Shown: positions 42,929-55,398 of the stretch, one piece after another | Numbering within the stretch: the first letter of the stretch is position 1 | How the letters are laid out: each line of letters starts with the position of its first letter | Assembly: GCA_022495005.1 (NCBI GenBank) | Contig: JAGYXB010001753.1 | Coordinates: 1,488,001 to 1,552,000 of the forward strand | Length of the DNA stretch: 64,000 nucleotides | Origin: Rhyacophila brunnea | Taxonomy: Eukaryota; Arthropoda; Insecta; Trichoptera; Rhyacophilidae | Direction of reading: 5' to 3' | Made by a program: the position numbers and the translations under genes | The notes under the pieces: generated by a model | Told to the model about the DNA's origin: nothing | Databases searched by the model: none | Seen by the model: the letters and a program-made list of their open reading frames with translations, nothing else

Positions 42929-42952
42929 ATATATATATATATATATATATAT
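42929..42952. repeat. (AT)n microsatellite
   Basis: Twelve AT units in an uninterrupted run. Confidence 0.9.
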
Positions 42953-44531
42953 TATGTATGTATGGATGTAACCTGTAGGTACGAAAAATTCTAAATTCGT
43001 GTTATTAGGAACTTTATACTGGCATCTATGATTTAGGATTGTGTCTTATGTGAAATAACAGAAAAATATTGCTTAAAATCCACATCGAAGAAGGTGCCGA
43101 ATTCAATTGTTATGTTTTCGGCAACGGAATTCCTTACCAACGGGCCCCGATCCTTCACGTGGTCCAGTGGAAGGTGTATGTCAGTAATAAGACTCGATGG
43201 ATGTAAATCTTCAGAGATGTTAATTCGTCAATTCTCAATTTACAATTACATGTGTATAAATAAAAGGGAAATAACTCAGGAGAGTTCGATCCGCAGTGAA
43301 ACATCTCTGTGAGCAGAGTTGAATTAAGTTTGAAAAAGTTGAATGATATCAGAATCATTTACAATAGTATAAATATATTACTGACGCTTAGTTCGTGTAC
43401 AAGGGTTTATAATAATATGTGTGTAGTAACACAGCTAGATAGGGTGGATAAATTGGGGTTGATCAATAATATAATATGGAGTAGGTACCTACATTGCAAT
43501 ACATAGTCGAAATCAAACCGATCGAATTTTCTTAACAATAGTAGGTACATAATTAGTAACTTAGGGTGTCGATGAATTAAACAGAATAGTACAAAAAACT
43601 TCAATCCATTAGAATTTAAATTCAAATTCTATCAAGTACCTTCAGTCGATAGTATTAATAATTAAACTAAAGACAATTTACTGTCATTGGGGAGATACGA
43701 GTATCATAGAGAGGGGTGTTATATATAACACAATCATCATTTTTTCAGTTTTTTACCACAGCCTACCTACTTTCAACAGGCAACTTTCGTCACTGACCTA
43801 CTACAGATATTTACTAGTGTATCTATTTATAATCTATTAATAAAGGAGAAAAAACAATAATTATCATCTAATTAACGCCGAATCATCATTGAAAACAATA
43901 AAAATTGTCATTTGCGATGTCACTGGTCTTATTACATTACCCATTATTGTAACTGTCAGAGAATGTTGGCATTAGTTAGCTGCTGTTTACAATTTGTGAC
44001 TTACGGCCTTTTACCTTAGCTTATTGCTATCGTTTTCCGTGTCTCAAATACGTATGACATCGCGATGACATGTCACAATGGTGTGACACACGCAACGCCA
44101 GCATTATTAATTGACTTAGGATTTCAAGAAATGTTTCGAAAAATTCCATTCCACATAAAGAATTGGATTTTAGATTTACGCGTGTTATTCGTGAAGCATT
44201 AGAAGTTTTGATTTAAAACTATCGGATTTCAGGTGTGCGGGCATTTTTTTACATTGAAATAAATTACCATTTTTACTACTAAGGGTAGCATAAACCTTCG
44301 CTAGGCCAAAAGGGCGTAAGTAACAATTTTCAACTTTTATGATATGATCAAGATACTTTTTTTTTTTAATTGGGAAAAACTGATGTCTTTGGAGTATCCT
44401 GCGATGATCAAAGCAGGGGAAGAATAATGTTATATACGCCAGTTCAATCGTCCACCGGACCGGTCGGTTACGCTGTATTTATTATACGAAACTTGGGTCG
44501 ACCATGCTCACCCCACATTCTTGACTACAAT
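42953..44531. other. Non-coding stretch, nothing recognised
   Basis: Short frames only. Includes the palindromic word GTAGGTACCTAC (43482), which recurs across the window. Confidence 0.4.
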
Positions 44532-44691
44532 GTTTTTTTCCGACCATGTCCGATCCTAATATGATCATATCGGCCTCCGCAGAGTGGAGGTTTTATATTA
44601 ACAGATTTTGTTTTTACGAGAAATGGATGTCAGCCACTTGCTCAACCTTTTAGGTCCATACTCTGACTCATACACAAATTGAAAAATAATA
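44532..44691 (-). repeat. SINE, 5'-truncated copy (same body as 40517-40759)
   Basis: Reverse complement of the SINE body: the T tract at 44532 is the poly(A) tail, followed by 'gaccatgtccgatcctaata' and 'atggatgtcagccacttgct'. The tRNA-like head is absent, as expected of a 5'-truncated retrocopy. Confidence 0.7.
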
Positions 44692-44898
44692 TATTTTGCG
44701 AGTTTTATCGTTATGATGATTGATTAAACACACATCATTAATTATTAGGTATTTAGTGGAATTACATAGGTAATTCTAGCAAAGACTTATGCCGTTTAAA
44801 AATACACATTAAAGAGACACCAAAATATACACATTATTTGTTTGAACTTATGGAAAAAAAATGTACCTAATTTCCTCCTTAAAAAACGAGGTTGCAAC

Positions 44899-45010
44899 CA
44901 GTGTTGCCAACTGTCGTTTAGGAAAATAGTCTAGATAGGGTAAGATAATAAACTAGTTTGCAGAAAAAATGCTAGATTTTCAAAAAAAAATCTAGAAAAA
45001 TTGTGTACAT
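44899..45010. mobile_element. hAT-like element end (CAGTGTTGCCAAC type), partner end not found
   Basis: CAGTGTTGCCAACTGTCG at 44899 and the following 'atgctagattttc' match the elements at 18857-19449 and 57265-57649. A degenerate partner may lie near 45260-45295 ('ggatctgacaagaaaaacgc'). The plus frame of 101 codons at 45090-45395 overlaps this area and shows no domain. Confidence 0.35.
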
Positions 45011-45688
45011 TGATTTTATGAGAATAAAAATATTGAAGAAGATTCATAGTTTCGTAACTAAAAAATAATCCAATTAACTAAAATAATGCATGTACGAGAT
45101 TTGGACATCACTTAACTATCGTATGTTATATTATTCTATTGTTAAAATTAGGTTAACGTGTTGTTATTCTAGCTTTTTTGTGAGAATTTTGTTGACGAAA
45201 AAAGTTGGACTTAACGCCAATTATGCCAGATGCGTATTTTGCAAGCTAATAGACAAAAGTGTTGGATCTGACAAGAAAAACGCTATGTTGGCGTTTGATG
45301 TGGCATTCGCGTTATATTATCACTGGGGATGTATAAGAAAACTTAGGCTGGTCGTATACGTTGTAAGTTTTCACGTTATGTTTGTCGACGTCTAATTATT
45401 ATAATTAGTAATTGCGAGGATTCGTGTTTCGCTGTCTGAGCGCGTTGCATTTAATTTTACGACCCAATCCACTTGCCATTTCGTACTGCGATAAAGATAA
45501 AGTTAACCGACACACTTAACCCTTAAGCCGCTGGGTATTCTAGACTTTACAACTCGACACGCTGACAGCTAACTATAACCCATGAATCTGATCAATTCGG
45601 ATTTATTTTTTGTCCGATGCAGTTGTAGGTTAGGTACTCCATTTTTCAAAATGATAATATAAAGTATGTTAAATACAACAAATTGTTA

Positions 45689-46055
45689 TTTAAGGCTATA
45701 CTTCAGTTGAGGCATGGTCTAAAAAGATCATGGCTAGGCGATGCGCAGATTGTGCAAATGACGCGTGCCGAACGAAATATAATTTGTCATAAAAATCCAA
45801 CATGCGTCCATTTAATGTTATGTTTATTGTTATGTTACTAATAATAATAGTATATTCATTGACATGTTTTCTTTCTTAAGTACATACGTAAAGTTTTTTA
45901 GTCATCTTTACACGATTTAAGAATATTTTCATCCGACGCCATGACAAAACAAATCGATGTGCGCACACCTCCTGTCCGTCTCCGATTGGCGACGCGTGAG
46001 CAATTTCGTCGCACCTATTGTTGACTATTTGCCGTTTCACTGAAGTACGCTCTTA
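45689..46055 (+). repeat. Dispersed repeat family B, copy 2
   Basis: Co-linear with 19817-20196 in the same orientation ('ggctatacttcag' to 'ttgccgtttcactgaagtac'). Confidence 0.6.
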
Positions 46056-46173
46056 AGAACTTTACAATTTTTCCAAGCTCTTCCGTATTAACCACCGCCA
46101 GGGCACCTTTCAATCCTTCGACATTCTCAAAGATATCCGCAATTCTTTTATAAATTGTGCTTTTGTACTCCAT
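46015..46173 (-). CDS. Small open frame, 52 aa, unrecognised
   Basis: ATG at 46173 reads MEYKSTIYKRIADIFENVEG, then LKGALAVVNTEELGKIVKFL, ending RAYFSETANSQQ. The composition is protein-like, with alternating hydrophobic and charged residues suggesting two amphipathic helices. Its last 14 or so codons fall in dispersed repeat B, where the 19.8-kb copy keeps a related Y-F-G-E-T-A-N reading before diverging. It may therefore be the C-terminal exon of a transposon protein. No domain name can be given. Confidence 0.35.
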   Translation of the reverse strand: MEYKSTIYKRIADIFENVEGLKGALAVVNTEELGKIVKFLRAYFSETANSQQ

Positions 46174-46845
46174 CAATACATATCTGTCGATTTAAAACGA
46201 TTTACATTATATCTACTTCAGAAGACGCGTCACTGGTCAGAGTACCTTTAATTAAACCCGTTTGGCGCGTTTACCGACTGGAGGTAACTGCCTTGTCATT
46301 TATTTATTAATGTGTCTGATGGGTACTGCAGTGCCTGGATGGCGGCAATAACTATGGACGTGGGGTATGGCATTTATATGGGATTCGCGCTACCATAATT
46401 GGCCCAAACAAAATATACAATTACACTAAGCTAATTTATAAGAAAATTGTAGGTATATATATTTCAGTCGTAAATATTGATTTTAAATAATATTCAAACA
46501 ATGCTTATATTGGTAGGAGTTTTCCATATAATTATAGTTTATTAAAAACATACAGCCAAAAATATCGAATTGTAAAAATAAAATTATATTTTCAATGGAA
46601 ACTAGTAGTACCTTTCGAATAATATATAATATTTTAAAACTCGAACACAAAGAGCGAAAAATTCAAACCACAAGAAAAATTATAACATACAGGGACACAG
46701 TTCCCGATCGTTATTTAAATGTGATGTGGTGTAAGACCAAGTAGGTGGGCTCATATTTTGTTTTATTTATTAATTATTGTTTCTAAAAAATCTGCCATTC
46801 GGCGCGTTAATGTTTCCCGATTCGCCGAACCAAAACTCGCAGCCA

Positions 46846-47069
46846 CTAGGTAGGTGGGTGGGCGCAACGCAGTGGCGGGCGGTCGATCGATAAACCGCCC
46901 CCGGAGCCACCCCTGTCTTGTACGTACGGCGTGTCTCCACGGCTCGGGCTCCTTTCTTCGTTCCCGCTGCGCTGCCACCCCGTGCTGTGTGTTTGAAGTT
47001 CCTTCACAGTGTCTGCTGGTATTTCGAAGAGTTGCATGGACACCTCGCGGAGGAGAGCGATCCTATCTC
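46846..47069 (-). CDS. Candidate coding exon in a GC-rich island (73 codons to stop)
   Basis: After an acceptor-like ACAATTTCAG (47070), the frame reads DRIALLREVSMQLFEIPADT then VKELQTHSTGWQ and a Gly/Ser/Arg-rich tail to a TAG at 46846. The first 30 residues look like a genuine helical protein segment; the tail looks less so. A donor-like CC/GTACGT at about 46924 could end the exon earlier. It needs one base from an upstream exon that I could not find. The surrounding 46780-47080 is markedly GC-richer than the region. Confidence 0.35.
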
Positions 47070-48359
47070 CTGAAATTGTAACATATCCTTATCGGTTGTT
47101 TGAATCAAAACTGTATACATAGCGGATGTTACAGTATTAAAAATACGATGCCATCGTCGTGGTGCTGTGAGTAAAATATGAGAGATATTCCCGACTCGCT
47201 ACAACGATAATACATAATGGGATGTTTTATACAAAGCTTTTGTCTTGCGATATTTTACAGTAATTCCGAAACGATTTTATTGTAACCGTAGAAAACATGA
47301 ACTATTTGCAAGTAATATTAAAATGGCGGCTTGCTGTCGAATTTTGCTTTGATTACTTGTGTACTACATTATTTGCGAGTTTACGCGGTATTTCATCTAC
47401 ATAATGATGCTACGTATAAAATAATACTTTTACTTTTATTACTAATGCAAAATGTTTTATTTCTCCTTGCAGCATTTGCAAAGTAGGCAAATATCGGAGA
47501 ACGAGTGTGATATTTACTACAAATTAATCTGCAAAGCGAAAGCACTTGCAGTAAATTTAAACAACATCCTTAGTTATATTGTTTCAGTTTCATTTTCCCA
47601 TGAATCTTAAAGTCAAACATTTTTGGCCCAGTTATTATTTCATTGTGACTAATTTGCCCTATCTACGTTTTTATATTTGTTTATTTTATTTACTGTTATT
47701 TATTGGATAATTTACAAGACATCAACATTTCAATGTGGTAATTTCAATAGATTATTTAATATAAAAAGGGCAAAAACACTAACATCATTACTTAGTGTTT
47801 GTTATTTATTTAAACTTTTACAACGTCTGTTGTTTTATTCGATTTAGAAAATTATTAATTTAATTTAAACTAGCAACGCACGAAAAATCGCTAACCTCTC
47901 ACGACTCGCCGCTTAAAACCCTAGAAATAGTCAGACAAAGAGGGAGAGTTCTCCCTTAGAATTCCACCCCTAATAGAGTAGCCAAACATTCCATAGTTGG
48001 TGGCACGTTTATTTACTTGCCAATCCGGGGGCGGATGGTTATCTGTACGTACGGTCCACTCTCAACAATAATAATTGCTTTAGGCGTACAGATCATTTCG
48101 TGATCTGAAATTTGATCGGTCTTCCGTGCATGCTTATTGAGGATGGTTATACGCGCCATCAGGTTTTAACGGGTCAATTTATCTTCAATAGGTAGTGACA
48201 CCAGCTCGTTGAAAAGACAATCATTGTTTTCATTTAATTAACTATTTTTTTATCCAACGAATAATTTACAAGATTTAAGAATGTAACATTCTTATTATTG
48301 AACATACAATTTGTGAGAAAATATATTATTACCAATAGGTAGAAAATTTTGAAAAAATA
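47070..48359. other. Non-coding stretch
   Basis: AT-rich. A word 'ataattgctttaggcgtacagatcatttc' (in part, 48069) recurs at 51299. Nothing else recognised. Confidence 0.4.
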
Positions 48360-48445
48360 CGACACCCAGTAGGAATCGAACCTGCATCTCTCGGGTTTCG
48401 CGCCCATGCACATAGACCTCTATGCTATAAGCATCATACTTAAAT
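48360..48445 (-). repeat. tRNA-derived sequence (pseudo-tRNA or SINE head)
   Basis: On the minus strand a B box GGTTCGATTCC (48382-48372) follows 'gggcgcgaaacccgagag' and is followed by 'tactgggtgtc'. Spacing is tRNA-like, but a full cloverleaf with paired acceptor ends was not obtained. Confidence 0.4.
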
Positions 48446-49356
48446 GCGACAAATTTTAACCAATAGCTCTTAATACTCTCTGAAGTTGAGAAATTGAGTT
48501 ACTATTGGCGATCGGCTTTTGTATTTTAAATCAAAGTATTTTTTTTATTCAACAAATAATTCATTATTTAATTTTTTAGTTGATTGACTATATGACATGA
48601 CCCGGCTCACGGCTAGCTCAATAATGCTACCGGGCCGTCACTGAGGAGACTAGTGATGAACTAGGAGAGGTGGATCTCCTTTGTAGTACCACAACTTTTG
48701 AATTCCCAAATAAAACTCTCAGCTGGTGTGGTGCCGAATTTATTCAGGTACTAGAGTTCACGGTCACACAATAAGGTTAACTGTCATTGTTCCCGTAATT
48801 AAATCTCATTAAAGTATCAGCAAACTATTTATTTGTTCACTATAGGATCTCTGTGAAATCTTTCACAAGTTCCCAAAAAGTCACACCTAATTCAGAGAAT
48901 GTATACGCAGATATTCTTTGGATATTTTTAATTCATGAAATATTTTCCCATAAGAAAGAAAATATAAATTATTCTTTGGTCACACAGTATTAGGTTTATA
49001 AAAGAATAGAATTATTTTATTGTTGTTTATAAAGTTTATTTATGTTCACAGTGTATTTACAAATATTTATTTGTGTTTACAGACTTGTTTACAAAAGGTT
49101 TGCATAATGTTTACAAATTTATTTACTAAAATTTGTTTTTATGTTTATGAATTTGTTTACTAAAATTTATTTTATGATTATGTTTACTTAATAAAGTTTC
49201 AAAAATTTATTTTATAATCCCGAAAAGATTTGTAAAATTTATTATTACAGACTGAGTTTATTAATTTGTTTTTATAAAACAAATCCGATCGCGTAATTTA
49301 TCCCGATTACGTCACCTCGTAGGATGAGTAATGAAAAATAAAATTACTCCGCGTGT

Positions 49357-49455
49357 ACGTCACTACCGGCAGATACGTGCTATTCGCGCTGCGTTTTAGC
49401 GGCCGACGTCACTACCGACAGATACGTGTTATTCGCGTTACGTTTTGCCCGCCGA
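49357..49455. repeat. 49-bp tandem duplication
   Basis: Two adjacent units (49357-49405, 49406-49454) start ACGTCACTACCG(G/A)CAGATACG and include TATTCGCG; they differ at a few positions. ACGTCA is also a CREB/ATF-type half site (established motif); any function here is inference. Confidence 0.65.
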
Positions 49456-49591
49456 AGGGGGACTTACTGGTACGTAGGAATCGCGAATGTACTGAGAACC
49501 ATGTCTCACAAGCTTGCAGTGAGGACTGATGCTTGCTGAAGATCGCTGGTGAAGAGTGTAGAAACTAATGATTTTACGGGAAAAGTGGTCG

Positions 49592-49600
49592 CCTTTTATA
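49592..49600 (-). promoter_or_regulatory. TATA box (TATAAAAGG)
   Basis: The minus strand reads GGGTATAAAAGGCG, a consensus TATA element. Downstream on the same strand are CATCAGTCC (initiator-like), an ATG and a splice donor. The promoted unit is unknown. Confidence 0.4.
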
Positions 49601-50040
49601 CCCTTCGGATAGAGGTTTAACAGGAAACAGTCCGTAAGGGATAGCAGATCTATATCTTTCTCTCACGGGATGAATTTACGTATATCTCCCGTTCCTGGCA
49701 ACTTTCTAATAGAGATATCTTCTAATTTAGTCGGGTTAAATTTACTCTACTTTATTTTCGCAAAATTAAGACTTAATAGAGGTGTTTCAAGCACCCTCTA
49801 GAACATGTCCCTTAAATGCGCAGTTAGGATGACGTAAGCAAAATAGTTGATTTTATATGATTTTTCGTGTTCAAACGAAGGGGAAAGTTTCTAGCTTTCC
49901 AACGAGGTATCGGAATAAGTATTCGGGTACTAAATAAGGGAATGGCAGTCTTTAAATTTAAAATGTCAAAATGAAAGGTTGACACCCATGTACTCGTCCT
50001 TTCCACCACTCTTGGCCTTTTTAGGCCAATAGAATTTTAC

Positions 50041-52675
50041 TAAGTTTTAATAAAACTGTTTGGAGCCGCAGAAACTTTCTCATTCGATATTTACTTTTCG
50101 GACGAATATTATTACGAGAAAATACTATAATATTATACTTAACATTTCAACTTAAATATATAAATGCTTAATCCTAACAAGATGTTATACACGAACAGTT
50201 ACTAACTTATTTAATCTTGCATAGTGACTTTTATATAGTAATATGGATGTAACCTTGAATCTATTTTTACCTCGCGAGCCAGCACAGCTGGGCCGTAAAT
50301 TCTAGTCGGACAGAATTCAGTTAAAGTTCAAGGTCACACGCCAATTTGTATTTTTAGTCGCAGTATTTGATTCTTTTATTACTTAGGATGCGATTAAGAT
50401 TTATTATTGTTTATGGGTAGAAACCCATCTATACCAGAATCTTAAGTTTTTCCAATTGTTACTTTTACAATATTCATTATAGTCAGCAAGTTATAGCATT
50501 AACAAAATCTATAATTATAATTACGCGCCTATAGATATAGGTACGCGTTTACAGTATTTTTATAACGGTAGTTAGCTTCTATCTCGTATCGATAAAATTA
50601 GTATTAAAATTCTTTATTCACAATTATACAGTATATAAATTTATAAATATTCAATTTTCTTTTTCAATTTTCATACATTTCCATTATTGCTATAAAAGTT
50701 ATTGAAGCATGTACTTGCTAAATTTTACGTAAACAATCTCTTCCATAACTTATTTTCTAAGTTTAATGGAGATTTCCCGGAAATTTATATTAAAAATTAC
50801 ATCGCGCTGATATTTCACGACTTGACATTTCGAGGTCTGTGGTCACAGCGTTCCAATTACACAGGAGCACTCTTGATTTTCGGAGGCGAAAATTTTTTAC
50901 GTAAAATTTTATTACATTTACAAAGAAAAGGTTAACAACATACATTTTACTTCCTAATACTAAACGATTACGCTAGTGGTTACCTGTTCATGGTCTTTTT
51001 GACCATTTCATTCTTGATTCTTCCATAGTTTAGAACCATGGGACTTATATATCCTGTCTGAACCGTGTCGTGAGGTTGTCGCAAGGCTATTGAGAAGTAG
51101 AATTGACTACAAGGCTAGATTTGTATAGTTATGTCGTTAAACCATACTCTGCCACAAACACTAACTGAAGGTCGGCGTTTTTGTTCGTGTCATATATCCA
51201 CTCCAGACCTACCATACCTATGCCAGACCTACCATACCTATGTCTCCACAATGTATAAAAACTTCAGTATGCATTATGTGCAGCATATTTTCCACAGTAA
51301 TTATTGCTTTAGGCGTAGAGACCATTTCAGTTTAGATATATTTAATTGTTTAACGATGTATTTTTCATTGCTTTTGTATTAACAATTGTATTCCACATTC
51401 AGCCAAATTCACTGATTCTCGTCAATGAAGTTAATCTAATATCGATTACTCGAAAGTTACATAATATACATTTGCTCAAAATAAATAAATGTAAATATGA
51501 AATTCCGTCGGCCAAATGCCCATATTTTACAGTCGAGCAACTGAATAAAAATGAATTTTGATACAGAATTTTGTATCAGTCAATGTTTTTTTTACTAATT
51601 TACTATTTAGATAGTGACTATATAGGAAAACGTTGCGACTCATTTGTGGGTTTGGGCCTTCGGAGGTTGCGAGTTGCGACCCATGGTTTGGGCCCTGAAA
51701 AATCGTTTCTAGCTCATAGAATCGTAGAACTAACAAAAACGTTATTTTAAAATAATAAATAATAATGATTGGTTTGAATACCTACGTTTCCGTTTTAAAT
51801 TAAATCCTTTTTTATGATGGTCACTATAATATGGCTTGAGCGTATTAATCATACTTCCATAGGTAGCGATACCAACCAATTACATGCGTCAATATGGAAA
51901 AAGACAATATTTTTATATCAATCCCAAATGGAGACTTTTTCTACTACAAAATGGAGATATCTTACAACAATAATATTATGCTGTAGGCTGACATCGCGAC
52001 ATAAAATTGAATCGGTTTTCAGTGCACGTCTATAGCCAAGGGTTAAACGCGTCCTTCGGTCTGAACGTGTTAATCTACACGCGTTCTCTAAGTATTAATA
52101 CTGTCAGATTATACGTTGGTAATGTTTTGTTACCGTAGATAAGCATACAGATGGATACCATGAGGTAGAAATATCGAGGAATGAATATTTAGCTACCATT
52201 CATCATCATATATTTTAAAAGGCAATATGGGTCTTGGCCGCGTCCAGTAAACTTCTTCACTCCTCTGACCGTTTCAAGCTCCTTTTACTCTCTCAACATC
52301 CGAAATGCTTTGTCTCATTCTACACTGTAGGTACATTCAGTGCGGTGTCTTTTCTCTTCTGGTATATCGAAGAGAAGTCTCTTGGGTGGTTGGTCGTCTC
52401 TTTTACTTGAGACGTGGCCTGCCTAACGGAGTTGCACCACTTTCACGCGCGATACAACAAGATAATCACGTACCTTCTTTGACATGTGCTATCTTTGGCG
52501 TATGCGGCTTCGAAGACCCTTCTCAATATCTTTATTTCTAAGGTCCAGCATTTCGATCCATGTGCTAATATGAAGAAGCCTTGATCTGAAGTGTCTCTGT
52601 AAAAAACCGTATTGGTAGAATTTGTTAATGAATGTAATTATTTTTATTAAAGTTATACACAATATGTACTAGGCG
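50041..52675. other. Non-coding stretch with a short tandem duplication
   Basis: Contains a perfect 20-bp tandem pair (51203-51222 and 51223-51242, CCAGACCTACCATACCTATG) and, at 52036-52046, an isolated CCAAGGGTTAA like the end of the piggyBac-like copy at 42480. No gene recognised. Confidence 0.4.
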
Positions 52676-52830
52676 GTTCTCGTGGTGCAGTGGGTAAGGC
52701 TCTGGCCTTCCGCCCGAAAGTTCTGGGTTCGATTCCCGGTGAGGACACAATACTTATGTGTTATTCTCAAAGCCTGGGTGTTTGTGATTGTCCAAAATTA
52801 CTAACAACCACCTTGTACGAAAAAACAAGG
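52676..52830 (+). repeat. SINE with well-preserved tRNA-like head
   Basis: 52676-52746 is 71 bases, tRNA length. The ends GTTCTCG and TGAGGAC pair over seven positions allowing G.U, the T arm is CTGGG-TTCGATT-CCCGG, and the A-box region reads TGGTGCAGTGGG. The anticodon stem is imperfect, and a body of about 80 bases continues ('attctcaaagcctgggtgt'), so a SINE or tRNA pseudogene is likelier than a working tRNA. Confidence 0.55.
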
Positions 52831-52856
52831 ACACATAGATACGTTACGACTCGTCT

Positions 52857-53013
52857 TACGTGAGCGAAGTCGGCGAAGCGATGAGCGGCGCGCGCAACTC
52901 AAACGTATAACCGTATAAACGTACAACCAAAAAAAGACTGTTTACGAACATTTTCACACACGGTTATACGTTTTGCGCGTGCCGCTCAACGCTTCGCGCG
53001 ACTTCGCCAACGT
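52857..53013. mobile_element. Short GC-rich foldback (snap-back MITE)
   Basis: Arms 52857-52914 and 52960-53013 are imperfect reverse complements ('gcgaagtcggcgaagcg' against 'cgcttcgcgcgacttcgc', and ACGTATAACCGT exactly) around a 45-base spacer. It lies directly after the SINE. GC content is far above the surroundings. Confidence 0.65.
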
Positions 53014-55398
53014 AAAACGTCCCGTTAGTCTCAACCGACCAGTTTAGAGTAAATTATGTGTAACAAGTTATAAAATTATGTGTTATTAAAACAAACTCTT
53101 TTTACCAATAATTGCGTGCTGCGGTGACGGCAGTATTGCAATGTTAATAGATATTAATTTTACAAATCGCCGCATCTCAAGATGTTACTGTCGTCCTTTA
53201 TTTCGCTCTAAAATAGTTAGCGCGGCTGTCCGAACCCGCGTTACAAACCGTTACGCATGACAGTTCTTATCCCGAGATAATTAACTCTCGGAATACGATA
53301 TAAAATATTTATTACCTTTTTATTGATTTCGGATTTTAGACGTGATATGTTGGAATTTTATTTACTTGATAGCTCTTTCCAGTTCGGTGAATGCCTTTTT
53401 AGGGGTGGATTCGACCTTTCCACACATTTTTTTTATATCATCATCTTCATATCTGTGGAGTTGCCCGGTTTAGTTGGCCACCAACCAAACTATTATCTGT
53501 GCGATATCACTGGAAATATCCAGCGGATAAAACTGTGCTGTTTACGTCTGGTTTATATTACAGCTATCCATAATGGACAATAAAACTTCCTCCTTGCCGT
53601 GCGCCGTTCGCGGTGTAAAATGCCGCCGTAAAAATAACCGTCGCGGATTTATTTGGATTTTTATGGATTAGTTTAGATTTTAGATATGTTTACAGTCTAC
53701 AAGGTTTGAAATTCCACTGTGCTGTTAAATCCGGGAAATACACATCTAAACACGGTAATCTGAAAGCTTTCACAGACGGTTTTACTGCCGCTAGGTACCC
53801 ATATCTAAAATAAACAGCAGTGTTCGTCGAATAGATCGCGTTTAGTGGGTACATTATTGTGAGATTTTCTAATAGGTGGGCTTCTGAGGATATTCCAAAT
53901 TTATGTATGTTCAATGAAGAATGTTAGATTCTTAAATGACGTGTATTAAAAATACCTACATATTATAATAGTGGCTAATATAAACGGAATTTGAGTTCTC
54001 TTGAAACTTCATCATTGTTAATGTGATCAGCCATACACATCGAAAGTCTGTTGGTTCCATGAACGTGATGCTTCGATTACATTGATCAGTACTGAATAAG
54101 CGCCTGGCCACCATGTCCATTGAGTGCCCAGAGTATGGGGTCCAAATTATGTCTCGATTGTAGAAGGAATGTTTAATTTTTTCAAAAGTACTTCTTGCCA
54201 TCTCAATTATTCTGATATGAATCTCATGGTCTGGTAATCGGGCATATTAATGTATATACGTACCTACCTATTTATTTGATAGTAATTTTTTCAACCATAT
54301 TATTTATTTGGATTTATCTGTTTTTGAAAGAATGAAATTTGCATGATTAGCCCACTCAGGTGTCTATGCAGGGCTGTTTATGATCCACACATTGCGTCCA
54401 TTAGTAAGTTAAAGGTTAATATCACAGAACAGATTAATAAGATAAAAATGCGAAAACCAGTCACCATAGACCAAGAATTTGACGACAGTTTTTATTTATG
54501 ACTTAATGACGGTCAGACCATTAAACACAAGAAATACAGAGCCCCATTAATGTCGTTAAATATTACGAATATTGAATGCGCGCTTCGTTTACGTGACAAA
54601 CCTAAATATATATTATGATACAGGCGTAAATATTGAAAATATCATAATTTTCTTTTACACATGTTTAAGTTTATCCCATATTTATCAACACTCGAGAATC
54701 ATACCTTATGACTACCACACCCAGAAGGTGATCCATATTTATGTGTTCCATTGGTCAATTAGTTTCTAGTACCTACCGGCGAAAAAGGGTTTCATAGGTA
54801 CAATATGTTGGTAGTATAATTTTTGTTACTGCATTATGTCGTCAATATGTGTTAACTAATCTCAATCTATCAGCTAATTGAATCTCGTCCGTGATTTTCT
54901 TCATTACAGAAAGCGACGCGATAAAATCGCTCCACTATGCCGCTTCGCTGCACTGTGTACGCTCCTTGCTCGCTTCCTCCATCTCACGGCTAAACAAGTT
55001 GCTAATTAACCAAACACCTAATTAATTAGCGAGTTACTAAGTTCCCGATGTGCCGATTATGTCTCTCCCGGAACGTGTAATCTCACTCAAATGCTAACCC
55101 CGTGTACGTTCGAATAAGCAATAACTATCTATTCTTACGACAAGTAAACACGATGCTAATTGGCCTAGCTCCGTGATATTTACTTGTACGCTTTGGCGAT
55201 AAATTGACGTGTTAATTATGGTTTAATTGACATTGCCGAGTATGATTTTTCCAATTTCGTTGTATCACTTTATACATATTAAATTTAACATGCTATAGGT
55301 ACGTATAAGGAAACATACAAGCGTACGCGATGTGATAGAGGTCATTAGCAGATGAAGTGGCAATGGGCTGGGCACGGGCAACTAAACAACCACAAGAG
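53014..55398. other. Non-coding stretch with one SINE-like fragment
   Basis: 54655-54730 belongs to dispersed repeat family C. An 86-codon plus frame at 53323 has no recognisable domain and no splice context. Nothing else supported. Confidence 0.4.

Larger units (their letters stand above)
48600..50040 (-). other. Possible solo LTR or promoter-bearing repeat
   Basis: A compositionally distinct block (GC-richer at 49300-49560) holds a 49-bp direct duplication and, on the minus strand, a good TATA box (49592-49600). About 60-80 bases downstream come TCAGT-type initiator words, and further on a short ATG frame ending at a donor (CCA/GTAAGT at about 49462). Compact TATA-initiator-donor layouts occur in LTRs and in inducible insect genes. 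No terminal TG/CA boundaries or duplication were pinned down. Confidence 0.3.

Noticed and set aside
45090..45395. 101-codon plus frame
   Set aside because: Lies in hAT-like repeat remnants and AT-rich DNA; no domain or splice context.
52676..52746. Functional tRNA gene
   Set aside because: Acceptor and T arms pair, but the anticodon stem has a mismatch and a SINE body follows; called SINE or pseudo-tRNA.
53323..53583. 86-codon plus frame
   Set aside because: No recognisable domain, no start context, neighbouring sequence non-coding.
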